Positions 25,062 to 34,312 of a DNA stretch of 64,000 nucleotides are shown here, piece after piece. Each line of letters starts with the position of its first letter. Position 1 is the first letter of the stretch. Location of the stretch: positions 1 to 64,000 of the forward strand of contig JAFVXW010000016.1 of the NCBI GenBank assembly GCA_017500935.1, given 5' to 3'. The position numbers and the translations under genes were made by a program. This stretch comes from Lachnospiraceae bacterium. GTDB taxonomy: Bacteria; Bacillota; Clostridia; Lachnospirales; Lachnospiraceae. The notes under the pieces are model-generated. The model made no database searches. It had not been told where the DNA came from and saw only the letters and a program-made list of their open reading frames with translations.

Positions 25062-25442
25062 ATGGGATTTGATGTGATTCATCATGTGGCGATCATTGGC
25101 AGTGATTATGAAAAATCAATGCATTTTTATGTGGATTTGCTGGGATTTGAGGTGATTCGGGAGAATTTCAGGGCAGAGCGTGGGGATTATAAGATCGATC
25201 TTAAGCTTGGGGATTGTGAGCTGGAATTGTTTATTATTCCGGGAAGACCTAAAAGACCCAGTTATCCTGAAGCGTATGGGCTGCGTCATCTGGCTTTCAA
25301 GGTGGAATCTGTGGATAAGACTGTCGAGTGGCTGAATGGGCTGGGGATAAAGACTGAGCCTGTGAGGGTGGATGAGTTTACAAATAAGAAGATGACTTTC
25401 TTTGCGGATCCGGATGATCTGCCGCTGGAGATTCATGAGTGA
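25062..25442 (+). CDS. VOC-family (glyoxalase-like) protein
   Basis: A 126-residue single vicinal-oxygen-chelate module of the SMU1112c/glyoxalase I-like group. Two beta-alpha-beta-beta-beta units are visible. Likely metal ligands are H8 in IHHVAII, E62-region residues in CELELF, the histidine in LRHLAFKV and the final glutamate in LPLEIHE. Such proteins bind a divalent metal and act on thiol adducts, dioxygen or antibiotics; this substrate is unknown. AGGAGG lies 6 bases before the ATG. It is the last gene of the trmL operon. Confidence 0.85.
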   Translation: MGFDVIHHVAIIGSDYEKSMHFYVDLLGFEVIRENFRAERGDYKIDLKLGDCELELFIIPGRPKRPSYPEAYGLRHLAFKVESVDKTVEWLNGLGIKTEPVRVDEFTNKKMTFFADPDDLPLEIHE

Positions 25443-25504
25443 TCGCGGAAGGTGTACTTTCGCAAACCGGGTATGGGCAGCATGTTATGATCGTGACAGA
25501 AGCA

Positions 25505-25640
25505 TGCATTTAGGGGTTACCTACTGGATGGAACTTGTGACGGTAAAGTAGGTATGAGCCCCTGCTGTGAAGCGAATCTGGAAGCTCCGGCATGAAGCTT
25601 GTTCTGGAATCCTTTCTTGAAGCGTGTCAAAATACAGGAA
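25505..25640 (+). ncRNA. Candidate structured RNA in a gene-free stretch
   Basis: The 306 bases between the VOC gene and the sensor kinase hold no plausible gene but a clearly foldable segment. A long stem pairs 25512-25524 with 25548-25563 (AGGGG/CCCCT and CTAC/GTAG helices with an asymmetric bulge). A series of GAAGC-containing units then spans about 25569-25625, and the whole is closed by a strong terminator at 25646-25702. TATGAT at 25486-25491 is a possible -10. The pattern is like a structured noncoding RNA such as the raiA-type RNAs of Firmicutes, but this is a resemblance only. Confidence 0.35.
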
Positions 25641-25645
25641 AAATA

Positions 25646-25702
25646 AAAGATTTGCATGCCGCAGCTGCTGGAGAGCCGCTAAAAGCATGCAAATCTTTTT
25701 TA
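25646..25702. terminator. Bidirectional terminator between VOC/ncRNA region and sensor kinase
   Basis: Fourteen-bp perfect stem (25646-25659 with 25685-25698) with a T-run on the plus strand and a T-rich run on the minus strand. It can stop both the rightward transcript and the leftward mutS2/two-component transcript, whose last stop codon is about 47 bases away. Confidence 0.9.
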
Positions 25703-25748
25703 TGTGTATTCGAGCGTAGAGTGTACGCATTTTTAGATACGCAGACTA

Positions 25749-27170
25749 TCAGTCTTCTTCTTCATCCGCAACCGGCAAAGTAAAGATAAACTCACTTCCC
25801 ACGCCTTCGGTGCTGACAACATTGATGTTTTCGTTGTGGGCGTGGATGATCTCTTTGGTGATGGAGAGGCCAAGGCCGGTGCCTTTTTTGTCTTTGCCGC
25901 GGGAGAGATCAGTTTTGTAGAAGCGGTCAAAGATGAGCTTTAAGCTTTCTTTGGGGATGCCGATGCCGGTATCTTTGACGGAAATGAATACTTTTTCATG
26001 TTTTTCCGTGGTTTCCAGTTTGACGGTGGAATCCGGATGGGAAAACTTGATGGCATTGTCGAGCAGGTTGTAGAGTACCTGCTCGATTTTTCCTTTATCG
26101 GCCAGTACTGGAAGGGTTTCTCCGGTGAGGACAAGGGAAATGGAAATGTGTTTTTTCTGGCAGGTGCCTTCAAAGGAGGCGGCCGTGCGGCGTATCATTT
26201 CGTTGATGTCAAAGACTGTTTTTTCCAAAACCATGCCTTTCATGTTCAAGTTGTTTAAGGAAAGCAGGCTGTTGGTAAGCTTGGTCAGGCGCTCTGTCTC
26301 ATTGAGTACGATGCCGATGTATTTTTCGTGCAGCTCCGGCGGAATCGTACCGTCGAGCATGGCTTCAAGATATCCTTTGATGGAGGTTAGGGGGGAACGG
26401 AAGTCATGGGAGACATTGGCGATAAATTTTTTCTGGTTATCTTCGCTGCGTGCCACTTCGCTTGCCATGTAGGACAGGGAGGCGGCCAGATAGCCTATCT
26501 CATCTTCACTGTCTACGGAAAATTCGTAGTGCATATTGCCGGCGGCGTACTGTTCCGTCGCGGCGATGATGCGGCGCAGCGGCAGGTAGACCATTTCTGT
26601 AAAAAAGATCAGAATGATCAGGGACAGCAAAAAGAAGATTGCCAGCATGATGTAGGAAATATTCAGCAGGCTTTCACTGGAAGCGCGGATATCGTCCATG
26701 CCCGCATGGATGACAACATAGCCGCGCACTTTGTAATTGGAAGTGATGGGCGCAAATACACTGAGCATTTCTTCACTAAAGCAGTCAAAAAAAGTACCTG
26801 TGGTATAAAAAGAAGATTCCGTTATCGTCGGGTCAAAGCCTTCCACCACCTGTTCTGTTTCCAGATCCAGAGGCGTTTCCGTGGTCATGATCATGCGGCC
26901 GGAAGGGTTGATGATCCAGATACGGGCATTTAAATAGACACTCAGTGCATCCAGCTGCTCTTTGACAACTTCCAGCGAGATTTTATTGTCGTAAAGGTCG
27001 CTTGCGTAGGTGTTGGCGATCAGCGTGGATTCCCGGTAGAGGGTGTCTGCTTTTTCTCTTTTTAAATGTTCCAGTGTCATGCTGGATATAAAGGTGGCGA
27101 CAACAAGAAAGCCAAAACAGGCAAAAATGAGATAGCCCAGCAAAAATTTGGAGTAAAGGGTTTTTTTCAT
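25749..27170 (-). CDS. Sensor histidine kinase
   Basis: A 473-residue membrane sensor kinase. One membrane helix lies at about 8-30, an extracytoplasmic sensor domain at about 31-170, a second helix at about 171-191, then HAMP (about 192-245). The HisKA dimerisation helix has phosphorylated H255 in VSHDFRSPL, followed by the ATPase domain with the N box NLLDNAIKFS, DTGIGIP and GTGLGLSI. It is encoded 12 bases after the response regulator and is transcribed with it and probably with mutS2. The signal is unknown; the PhoR/VicK-like layout suggests an envelope cue. Confidence 0.95.
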   Translation of the reverse strand: MKKTLYSKFLLGYLIFACFGFLVVATFISSMTLEHLKREKADTLYRESTLIANTYASDLYDNKISLEVVKEQLDALSVYLNARIWIINPSGRMIMTTETPLDLETEQVVEGFDPTITESSFYTTGTFFDCFSEEMLSVFAPITSNYKVRGYVVIHAGMDDIRASSESLLNISYIMLAIFFLLSLIILIFFTEMVYLPLRRIIAATEQYAAGNMHYEFSVDSEDEIGYLAASLSYMASEVARSEDNQKKFIANVSHDFRSPLTSIKGYLEAMLDGTIPPELHEKYIGIVLNETERLTKLTNSLLSLNNLNMKGMVLEKTVFDINEMIRRTAASFEGTCQKKHISISLVLTGETLPVLADKGKIEQVLYNLLDNAIKFSHPDSTVKLETTEKHEKVFISVKDTGIGIPKESLKLIFDRFYKTDLSRGKDKKGTGLGLSITKEIIHAHNENINVVSTEGVGSEFIFTLPVADEEED

Positions 27171-27182
27171 GGGTTCTCCGTG

Positions 27183-27881
27183 TTATCTGACTTCAAATTT
27201 GTAGCCGATGCCCCAGATCGTGGCGATCTTCCAGTTGGCATGGTCTTTGATCTTTTCGCGCAGACGCTTGATGTGTACGTCTACCGTGCGGGTGTCTCCG
27301 ATATATTCATAGCCCCAGATCTGGTCAAGAAGCTGTTCGCGGGAAAAAACATGGTTGGGGGAAGAGGCCAGGAAGTAGAGCAGTTCCAGTTCCTTGGGCG
27401 GCATTTCCACGATATTGCCCATGTAAACCACGGAGTAGTTGGTTTTGTTGATGGTCAGGTTCTGGTATTCCACACATTCGACAGCTTTTTTTTCGGGAAC
27501 GGGGGCAGCCGGTTTGTAGCGGCGAAGGACTGCTTTTACGCGGGCTACCAGCTCTTTGGAGTCAAAGGGCTTTTCCATGTAGTCATCGGCGCCAAGCTCC
27601 AGTCCGAGCACTTTGTCAAAAATTTCGCCTTTGGCAGAGAGCATGATGATGGGAAGCCCGTTTTTGCTGCGCACTTCACGGCAGACCTGATAACCGTCGA
27701 TGCCGGGAAGCATCAGATCCAGCAGGATCAGATTGGGTGCAAAGCTGTCCACGGCTTCCAGAGCGGATTCGCCGTCTCCTACGATCATGGTTTCAAAGCA
27801 TTCTTTGGTCAGGTATAAGGAGATGAGTTCTGCGATATTGGCATCGTCATCCACGATGAGGATCTTTTGTCGGTTTGCCAT
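27183..27881 (-). CDS. OmpR/PhoB-family response regulator
   Basis: A 232-residue regulator with a receiver domain (1-120; acidic cluster DDD 11-13, phosphoacceptor D55 in LLDLMLPG, conserved LSAKGE) and a winged-helix DNA-binding domain (about 135-232; VFSREQLLDQIWGYEYIGDT, TVDVHIKRLREKI). It is the partner of the sensor kinase encoded immediately downstream. GGGAGGT precedes the start. It lies 19 bases after the mutS2 stop codon, on the same strand. Confidence 0.96.
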   Translation of the reverse strand: MANRQKILIVDDDANIAELISLYLTKECFETMIVGDGESALEAVDSFAPNLILLDLMLPGIDGYQVCREVRSKNGLPIIMLSAKGEIFDKVLGLELGADDYMEKPFDSKELVARVKAVLRRYKPAAPVPEKKAVECVEYQNLTINKTNYSVVYMGNIVEMPPKELELLYFLASSPNHVFSREQLLDQIWGYEYIGDTRTVDVHIKRLREKIKDHANWKIATIWGIGYKFEVR

Positions 27882-27900
27882 ATTTTTACCTCCCGGACAG

Positions 27901-30276
27901 TTATTTCTTGAATTCTGCGATGGTTACACCGGCATCTCCTTCGCCGTATTCGCCAAGGCGGAATGTTTTTACATATTTGATCCGTTTTAAGTGCTGGTGA
28001 ACAGCCTGACGCAGTGCACCGGTGCCTTTGCCGTGTACAATGCGGACGCTGGAAAGGTGTGCAAGATAAGCGTCGTCCAGATATTTGTCCAGAGAAGAAA
28101 GTGCTTCATCCACGGTTTTGCCAAGAAGGTTGATCTCAGGGGAGATGGAGTAGGATTTGGACATCTTCATCTTGCTGGTAGAGGTCTTCTGATAGCCGGG
28201 GGCGGTGATGGTTTCTTCCTGAATGCGTACCACATCTTTGATGTTGGCCTGTGTACGCATGATGCCGCACTGGACAAAAAGATTGCCTTTGGCATCGGGA
28301 AGGGTGCTGACAGTACCTTTTAAGCCCATGGACAGGATCTTGACCATGTCGCCTTTTTTAAGCTGTTCAGGTTTGGTATTGGACTGGGGCTGTGTCTCTT
28401 TTTTGACAGCCAGCTTTTTGTTCTTGTCATCGATGTTGCCGCGCAGTTTTTCTCTGGTCTTTTCCAGATCCTTCATGGAAGCATTGGGACCGGCTTTCTG
28501 GAATACGCGGATGGTTTCATCTGCCACATCCTTTGCTTCCTGCAGAATTTCGCGGGCCTTTTCGTTGGCTTCGCGCAGGATTTTGTCTTTGGCCTGGTCG
28601 ATGCGGTCGTTTTTCTCCTGCAGACGTTTTTTGAGAGTTTCGATCTCTTTTTTGTAGGAAGCGATTTCCTTCTGCTCGCGCTCAATGGTCAGGCGGCTGT
28701 GCTCCAGATCGGAGAGCATGTCTTCAAAGCTTGCGTCCTGTTCGCCGATCTGCTCTTTTGCTGCTTCAATGATATCGTCGGTAAGTCCCAGTTTTTTGGA
28801 GATGGCAAAAGCATTACTCTTGCCGGGAATACCGATCAGCAGGCGGTAAGTGGGGCGCAGGGTCTCCACGTCAAATTCGCAGCATGCATTTTCCACAAAA
28901 GGAGTGCTGAGTGCGTAGACTTTTAACTCGCTGTAGTGAGTGGTGGACATGGTGCGGATGCCGCGGTCATGCAGGTAGTTTAAAATGGCGATGGCCAGCG
29001 CAGCGCCCTCTGTGGGGTCGGTGCCGGCGCAAAGCTCGTCAAACAGACACAGAGAGTCTGCGTCTGCGTTTTTTAAGATGGAAACGATATTGGTCATGTG
29101 GGAGGAGAAGGTACTTAAGCTAAGCTCAATACTCTGCTCATCTCCGATGTCGGCAAAAACTTCCGTAAAAATGGAAAGCTCGGAGCGGTCCAGCGCCGGA
29201 ATGTGCAGACCGGCCTGGCCCATCAGGGTAAACAGACCGACGGTTTTTAAGGAAACTGTCTTGCCGCCGGTGTTGGGACCTGTCACGATCAAAAGGTCAA
29301 AGTCTTTGCCAAGTCTGATGTCGATGGGCACTACTTTTTTGCGGTCCAAAAGAGGATGGCGGCCCTGACGGATGTGGATGTAATGCTCTGTGTTGAAGAT
29401 CGGACGGGTGGCATTTAAATCCATGGCAAGTCCGGCTTTTGCAAAGATGAAATCCAGCTGGGTCATGATCTTTTGGTTTTCGCCGATCTCAACGGTGTGT
29501 TCAGAGGCCTGCGCACTTAAATTGGCTAAAATGACAGCAATTTCCTTAAGTTCTTCTATTTCCAGTTCGCGCAGCTGGTTGTTTAAGCTGACAACGGCTG
29601 CGGGCTCGATAAAGAAGGTGGCACCGGTGGAGGACTGGTCGTGCACCATACCGGGCACCTGATTTTTATACTCGGATTTGACCGGAATACAGTAGCGGCC
29701 GTCACGGGAGGTGATGACAGCATCCTGCAGGTAGGCGCGGGCGGAGCCGTTTACCATGCTCTGCAGCTGGCTGTGGATCTTTTCACCGGTCAGGGTGATG
29801 CTGCGGCGGATGCGCTTTAAGTTGGGGCTGGCATCATCCGCGATCTCTTCTTCGTCAATGATACAGCGGCGGATTTCTTTGGAAAGGGGTGTCAGCGGCT
29901 CCAGACAGTTGAAATATTCGGTCAGGGAATCTGCAGCGGCATCTTCTTTATCGGTGCGTCCGTAGGATTTGACACGGGCGGTATTTTCCAAAAGACCGGC
30001 TATGCGCAGAAGCTCTGCGGCAGACAGGGCGCTGCCGATCTCCAAGGAGCGCAGACTCATCCCCAGCGGTTTGTTGCTGCCGAAGTTGATGCTGCCCTTC
30101 TGAAACAGACGGGTCAGCGCATCGGCGGTTTCCTGCTGTACTTTGTTGATCTCTCCCAGATCTGTCATGGGAACCAGTTCCTGACAGAGCCTGCGGCCCG
30201 GGTCGGAAGTGGCTTTGTTGACAAGAAGCTGGATGATCTTTTCATATTCCAATACGCGTAAAACTTTTGCGTTCAT
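27901..30276 (-). CDS. mutS2: Endonuclease MutS2
   Basis: A 791-residue MutS2 protein that binds branched or collided-ribosome substrates and suppresses recombination. The MutS core ATPase has Walker A TGPNTGGKT near residue 330 and the Walker B/ signature region SLCLFDELCAGTDPTEG. A long coiled coil (about 515-620) is followed by the KOW-like segment and the C-terminal Smr nuclease domain (about 715-791; INLLGKTVDEAL, RIVHGKGTGALR). It is first in a minus-strand group with the two-component genes. GAGAGGATATC precedes the ATG. Confidence 0.97.
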   Translation of the reverse strand: MNAKVLRVLEYEKIIQLLVNKATSDPGRRLCQELVPMTDLGEINKVQQETADALTRLFQKGSINFGSNKPLGMSLRSLEIGSALSAAELLRIAGLLENTARVKSYGRTDKEDAAADSLTEYFNCLEPLTPLSKEIRRCIIDEEEIADDASPNLKRIRRSITLTGEKIHSQLQSMVNGSARAYLQDAVITSRDGRYCIPVKSEYKNQVPGMVHDQSSTGATFFIEPAAVVSLNNQLRELEIEELKEIAVILANLSAQASEHTVEIGENQKIMTQLDFIFAKAGLAMDLNATRPIFNTEHYIHIRQGRHPLLDRKKVVPIDIRLGKDFDLLIVTGPNTGGKTVSLKTVGLFTLMGQAGLHIPALDRSELSIFTEVFADIGDEQSIELSLSTFSSHMTNIVSILKNADADSLCLFDELCAGTDPTEGAALAIAILNYLHDRGIRTMSTTHYSELKVYALSTPFVENACCEFDVETLRPTYRLLIGIPGKSNAFAISKKLGLTDDIIEAAKEQIGEQDASFEDMLSDLEHSRLTIEREQKEIASYKKEIETLKKRLQEKNDRIDQAKDKILREANEKAREILQEAKDVADETIRVFQKAGPNASMKDLEKTREKLRGNIDDKNKKLAVKKETQPQSNTKPEQLKKGDMVKILSMGLKGTVSTLPDAKGNLFVQCGIMRTQANIKDVVRIQEETITAPGYQKTSTSKMKMSKSYSISPEINLLGKTVDEALSSLDKYLDDAYLAHLSSVRIVHGKGTGALRQAVHQHLKRIKYVKTFRLGEYGEGDAGVTIAEFKK

Positions 30277-30515
30277 GATATCCTCTCATTTCATAATTGA
30301 TCTGCCGTGTGGGAGGCGGCGGTAACAGAATGTATTAATAAAGCCATTTTATCACAGGCGTCGGGGTGAAACAAGATTCAGATAGTAGAATGAAAGGGAG
30401 TTATTGCACACACCGGACACAACGGAGCGCGCTCTGATAAGATGGTTGTGGCATTGGGACGCATTTTGTGGTAAAATAGTTTGCAATGAAAAAATGAAAC
30501 TGGAAAAGGATTTAT

Positions 30516-31802
30516 ATGGAACAGAATCAAAATCTGGATTTTATAAAAGAACAAGTAAAGGAACGTCCCATCAACCGTAAAAAGCTGATGCGCCGGACAA
30601 TTCTGACGGCTTCTATGGCAGTGCTTTTTGGTATGATCGCCTGTCTGACATTTTTAGTCCTGGAACCGGTCATTTCGGATTTGCTTTATCCGGAGGAAGA
30701 ACCGGCGCCGGTGGAGCTTAGGGAAGAAACTGTGACAGAAGAGATGAAGCCGGAGGATATGATCCTGGAACCGGAGGAAGTGCCTGTTGAGGTGGAGGTT
30801 TCCCAGACGGTTGTGGAGAAGGTGGAGCTGGAAGCCTTTGATTATCAGCGTCTGTACCGGAAAATGTATATCGAGAGTCAGAATGTGGCGGCGAAGTCTC
30901 TGGTGACCGTGACCAGTGTGGATGCGGATGTGGACTGGTTTGACAATATTTACGAGAACAACGGTCAGAGCAGCGGTCTGCTTCTGGCAGAAAACGGAAG
31001 AGAATATTTTTTCCTGGCAGAGTATTCCAAAATTGCAGATGCGTATAAGATTCTGGTCACATTTTCAGATGATACGCAGGTGCAGGCACATATCAAGGGA
31101 ACGGATGAGCAGACAGGTCTTTCCGTGATCAGCGTGCCGGCGGCATCAATCCAAAAAGCGACGAAAGAGATTTTGGAAAGCGCGGTGCTTGGTATCTCGG
31201 GAACCGGTCTTTTGGCGGCGCCGGTGATCGCGCTGGGGCGTCCGCTGGGAGCTGCAGAATCCGTGGTATATGGGATGGTCACCTCCACGGATAACTATCT
31301 GAATCTGGAGGACATCAATGTCAGGATCCTGACAACAGATATGGCAGCAGATGCCAACAGCACAGGAATTCTGATGAATCTTTCAGGACAGGTGGTCGGT
31401 GTGCTGCGGCCGGCAAACAAGAAGAATTTTGCGGGAGAAAATGTGCTGATCGCTTATGGGATCAATGACCTTCGCCGCGTGATCGAAAGGCTGATCAACG
31501 GAAAGGAAATCGCACACATCGGTATTATCGGAACCGATGTGCCAAGAGAGATTCACGAAGAGCTGGGCGTGCCGCTGGGAGCTTATGTGAAGGAGATCGT
31601 GATGGATTCTCCGGCGATGAATGCAGGGATCCAGAGCGGTGACGTGATCGTAAAGATCGGAACAGAGGAACTGATCTCTTTTACAGAATACCAGAAGGTA
31701 CTGCAGACGCTGGAACCGGACAGCAATACAACGGTTACGGTGATGCGGCAGGGACCTGAGGAATATGAAGAGATGACACTTGATATTATTATAGGAAGAT
31801 AA
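30516..31802 (+). CDS. HtrA-like membrane-anchored pseudoprotease with PDZ domain
   Basis: A 428-residue protein with the plan of DegP/HtrA: basic tail, one membrane helix (about 28-52), a Glu/Pro-rich linker (58-105), a trypsin-fold region (about 118-325) and a PDZ domain (about 335-425; GAYVKEIVMDSPAMNAGIQ). The catalytic triad is not intact. The TNNHVV position reads LAE169Y, the D-LAVL position reads TGLSV (around 200), and the GNSGGPL loop reads ANS282TGIL. The serine position is kept but His and Asp are gone, so proteolysis is unlikely. It could be a scaffold or sensor outside the membrane. It precedes yhaM after a hairpin-containing 53-base spacer. Confidence 0.82.
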   Translation: MEQNQNLDFIKEQVKERPINRKKLMRRTILTASMAVLFGMIACLTFLVLEPVISDLLYPEEEPAPVELREETVTEEMKPEDMILEPEEVPVEVEVSQTVVEKVELEAFDYQRLYRKMYIESQNVAAKSLVTVTSVDADVDWFDNIYENNGQSSGLLLAENGREYFFLAEYSKIADAYKILVTFSDDTQVQAHIKGTDEQTGLSVISVPAASIQKATKEILESAVLGISGTGLLAAPVIALGRPLGAAESVVYGMVTSTDNYLNLEDINVRILTTDMAADANSTGILMNLSGQVVGVLRPANKKNFAGENVLIAYGINDLRRVIERLINGKEIAHIGIIGTDVPREIHEELGVPLGAYVKEIVMDSPAMNAGIQSGDVIVKIGTEELISFTEYQKVLQTLEPDSNTTVTVMRQGPEEYEEMTLDIIIGR

Positions 31803-31806
31803 ACTG

Positions 31807-31829
31807 TGTGCGGCTTTTAAGCCGCAGCA
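31807..31829 (+). other. Hairpin between the HtrA-like gene and yhaM
   Basis: GTGCGGCT / AGCCGCA-CAC inverted repeat with a TTTTA-containing loop and no T-run; it ends about 27 bases before the yhaM start. It is probably an mRNA processing or translation element. Confidence 0.4.
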
Positions 31830-31855
31830 CGAAAAAGTGATTTTGGGAGGAAAAA

Positions 31856-32800
31856 ATGAAATATATTAAGGATTTCAGAGAAGGCGATCGCGTCTTTGAT
31901 ATTTATCTGTGCAAACACAAGCAGTCTGCGGTGACAAAAAACGGCAAACCCTACGATACAGTGATCCTGCAGGACAAATCGGGAACCGTGGACGCCAAGA
32001 TATGGGATCCCAACAGTGCGGGAATTGACGATTTTGATGCGCTGGACTATATCGAGGTTTACGGAGAAGTGACCAGCTTTCAGGGGGCGCTGCAGGTGAA
32101 TGTCAAGCGTATCCGGCTCTGCCGCGAAGGGGAATTTGACCCGGCAGATTATCTGCCTGTCAGCAAAAAGAAGATTCCCGATATGTATCAGGAGCTTCTT
32201 AAGTATATCGGCAGCATTCAGAATACATACTTAAAAAAGATGCTGGAAGCTTTTTTTGTGCAGGATCAGGCGTTTATCAAGGCTTTCCAGAAGTCTTCCG
32301 CGGCAAAGAGCGTGCACCACGGCTTTGTGGGCGGACTTTTGGAGCATACGCTCAGTGTGGTAAAGCTTTGTGACTATTACTGCACCGCCTATCCGATGTT
32401 AAAGCGCGATCTGCTTTTGGCAGCGGCAATGTGCCATGATATCGGCAAGACCAGGGAACTTTCTTTTTTCCCGGAAAATGACTATACCGATGAAGGACAG
32501 TTTCTGGGACATATCGTGATCGGATGCGAGATGGTGGGCGAAAAGATCCGTCAGATTCCCGGTTTCCCCAAGGTGCTGGAAAGTGAGATCAAGCACTGTA
32601 TTTTGGCGCATCACGGCGAATACGAGTATGGTTCTCCCAAAAAACCGGCAATCATGGAGGCGATGGCATTAAACATGGCTGACAACACCGATGCCAAGAT
32701 GGAAACTTTTACAGAAATTTTGGAAAATACCAATGAACAGGGCTGGCTTGGGTTCAACAGATTGTTTGAGTCCAACCTGCGCATGACAAAACTGGATTAA
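31856..32800 (+). CDS. yhaM: 3'-5' exoribonuclease YhaM
   Basis: A 314-residue nuclease with an N-terminal OB fold (about 1-95; FDIYLCKHKQSAVTKNGKPY) and an HD domain (about 150-290). Metal-binding residues are visible in HHGFVGGLLEHT, CHDIGK and the later ILAHHGEYEYGSP. YhaM/CBF1 degrades RNA and single-stranded DNA from the 3' end in Firmicutes. GGGAGG lies 6 bases before the ATG. Gene length equals the Bacillus form. Confidence 0.94.
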   Translation: MKYIKDFREGDRVFDIYLCKHKQSAVTKNGKPYDTVILQDKSGTVDAKIWDPNSAGIDDFDALDYIEVYGEVTSFQGALQVNVKRIRLCREGEFDPADYLPVSKKKIPDMYQELLKYIGSIQNTYLKKMLEAFFVQDQAFIKAFQKSSAAKSVHHGFVGGLLEHTLSVVKLCDYYCTAYPMLKRDLLLAAAMCHDIGKTRELSFFPENDYTDEGQFLGHIVIGCEMVGEKIRQIPGFPKVLESEIKHCILAHHGEYEYGSPKKPAIMEAMALNMADNTDAKMETFTEILENTNEQGWLGFNRLFESNLRMTKLD

Positions 32801-32860
32801 GAGAACTGTTGGCTGGTCTGTTCTTTTACGGTGCAGACCCTACGGAGGTTTTAAAGATAC

Positions 32861-34312
32861 ATGAACGTACAGAAAAATCAGATTTTTCCTGTAGATATCA
32901 CAGATATGGGTACGGAAGGAGAGGGGATCGGACATCTTGAGGACGGCTATACGCTGTTTGTCAAGGATGCGCTGATCGGAGACAAGATTCTTGCCCGCAT
33001 TGTAAAGGCAAAGAAAAATTATGCCTTTGCCCGTCTGGAAAAAATCGTGGAGCCCTCCCCTGACCGCGTGGAGCCCTTGTGTGCCTTTGCACGCCAGTGC
33101 GGCGGCTGCCAGATTCAGGCACTTTCCTATGAAAAGCAGCTGGCATTCAAAGACAGAAAGGTGCGCAATAACCTGATGCGCATCGGCGGCTTTTCACCGG
33201 AGCTGGTGGATGCCGTGATGGAAGCGCCCTGCGGTATGGAACAGCCCTTTTATTACCGAAACAAGGCGCAGTTTCCTGTGGGAACAGACAAAAACGGGCG
33301 TATGATCACAGGCTTTTATGCCGGACGCACCCATTCCATCATTGAAAACCGCGACTGTGCGCTTGGCGTTTCCGAAAATACAACGATTCTGGATATCGTG
33401 CTGGATTTCTGCGAGGAAAAAAAGATTCCGGCCTATGACGAGGAAACCGGAAAAGGTCTGCTTCGCCACATCCTGACAAGAAAAGGTTTTTCCACCGGAC
33501 AGATCATGGTCTGTCTGATCATAAACGGTGCTGCTTTTCCCGATGAACAGGAGCTGGCGGACCGCCTGTTTGAGCGTGTGGAAGGCATGACCAGCTTTTC
33601 TTTGAATTTTAATACAGAGCGTACCAATGTGATCATGGGCAGCAAGTGCCGTACCGTGCGCGGCAGCGATACCATTGAAGATACCATCGGCGGACTGACT
33701 TTCCGGATTTCACCTTTATCTTTTTATCAGGTAAATCCCGTGCAGACCGAGAGGATCTACAGTCAGGCACTGGAATATGCGCAGCTGACCGGTAATGAAA
33801 CTGTATGGGATCTTTACTGCGGCATCGGCACAATCTCCCTGTTTTTAGCCCGCCGTGCAAAACAGGTTTACGGCGTGGAGATCGTTCCGCAGGCCATCGA
33901 CGATGCGAAGCAGAATGCAGTCCGCAACGGTCTTTCCAATACCGCTTTTTATGTGGGAAAAGCAGAAGAAGTTCTGCCTGAAAAATACGAAAACGAGGGC
34001 ATTTATGCCGATGTGATCGTGGTGGACCCGCCCCGCAAGGGCTGCGACGAGGCATGTCTGCAGACCATGGTGCGCATGAAGCCGGAGCGGATCGTGTATG
34101 TGAGCTGTGATTCCGCGACGCTTGCAAGGGATCTGAAGTATCTTTGTGAGAACGGGTATGAGCTGGTGAAGGCGCGGGCGTTTGATAATTTCCCGCAGTC
34201 GGTGCATGTGGAGACGGTATGTCTCTTGAGCAAGGAGAAAAATCGAAAACCGGATTCCTATATTGAAATGTCTTTAGATATGAAAGACTATCATAAGATT
34301 GTGGAAAGATAG
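32861..34312 (+). CDS. rlmD: 23S rRNA (uracil-1939-C5)-methyltransferase, 3' end chimeric
   Basis: A 483-residue TrmA/RlmD-type methyltransferase. An N-terminal TRAM domain (about 1-62) is followed by the [4Fe-4S] ligands C74, C80, C83 and C166. The SAM domain has DLYCGIGTISLFLA, VVDPPRKGCD and the catalytic-cysteine block YVSCDSATLARDL. The frame then runs from VETVCLLSKEKNRKPDSYIE straight into MSLDMKDYHKIVER, which reads as the native N-terminus of the DUF1016 gene that continues downstream. The last 15 or so codons are therefore probably not original, and the usual clostridial C-terminal extension seems to be missing. The methyltransferase core is complete and likely active. Naming as RlmD rather than another TrmA-family enzyme is not certain. 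Confidence 0.88.
   Translation: MNVQKNQIFPVDITDMGTEGEGIGHLEDGYTLFVKDALIGDKILARIVKAKKNYAFARLEKIVEPSPDRVEPLCAFARQCGGCQIQALSYEKQLAFKDRKVRNNLMRIGGFSPELVDAVMEAPCGMEQPFYYRNKAQFPVGTDKNGRMITGFYAGRTHSIIENRDCALGVSENTTILDIVLDFCEEKKIPAYDEETGKGLLRHILTRKGFSTGQIMVCLIINGAAFPDEQELADRLFERVEGMTSFSLNFNTERTNVIMGSKCRTVRGSDTIEDTIGGLTFRISPLSFYQVNPVQTERIYSQALEYAQLTGNETVWDLYCGIGTISLFLARRAKQVYGVEIVPQAIDDAKQNAVRNGLSNTAFYVGKAEEVLPEKYENEGIYADVIVVDPPRKGCDEACLQTMVRMKPERIVYVSCDSATLARDLKYLCENGYELVKARAFDNFPQSVHVETVCLLSKEKNRKPDSYIEMSLDMKDYHKIVER

Noticed and set aside
27066..27818. Plus-strand 250-codon frame opposite the two-component genes
   Set aside because: It is the antisense shadow of a clear OmpR-type regulator and sensor kinase; it has no family features and no ribosome site.
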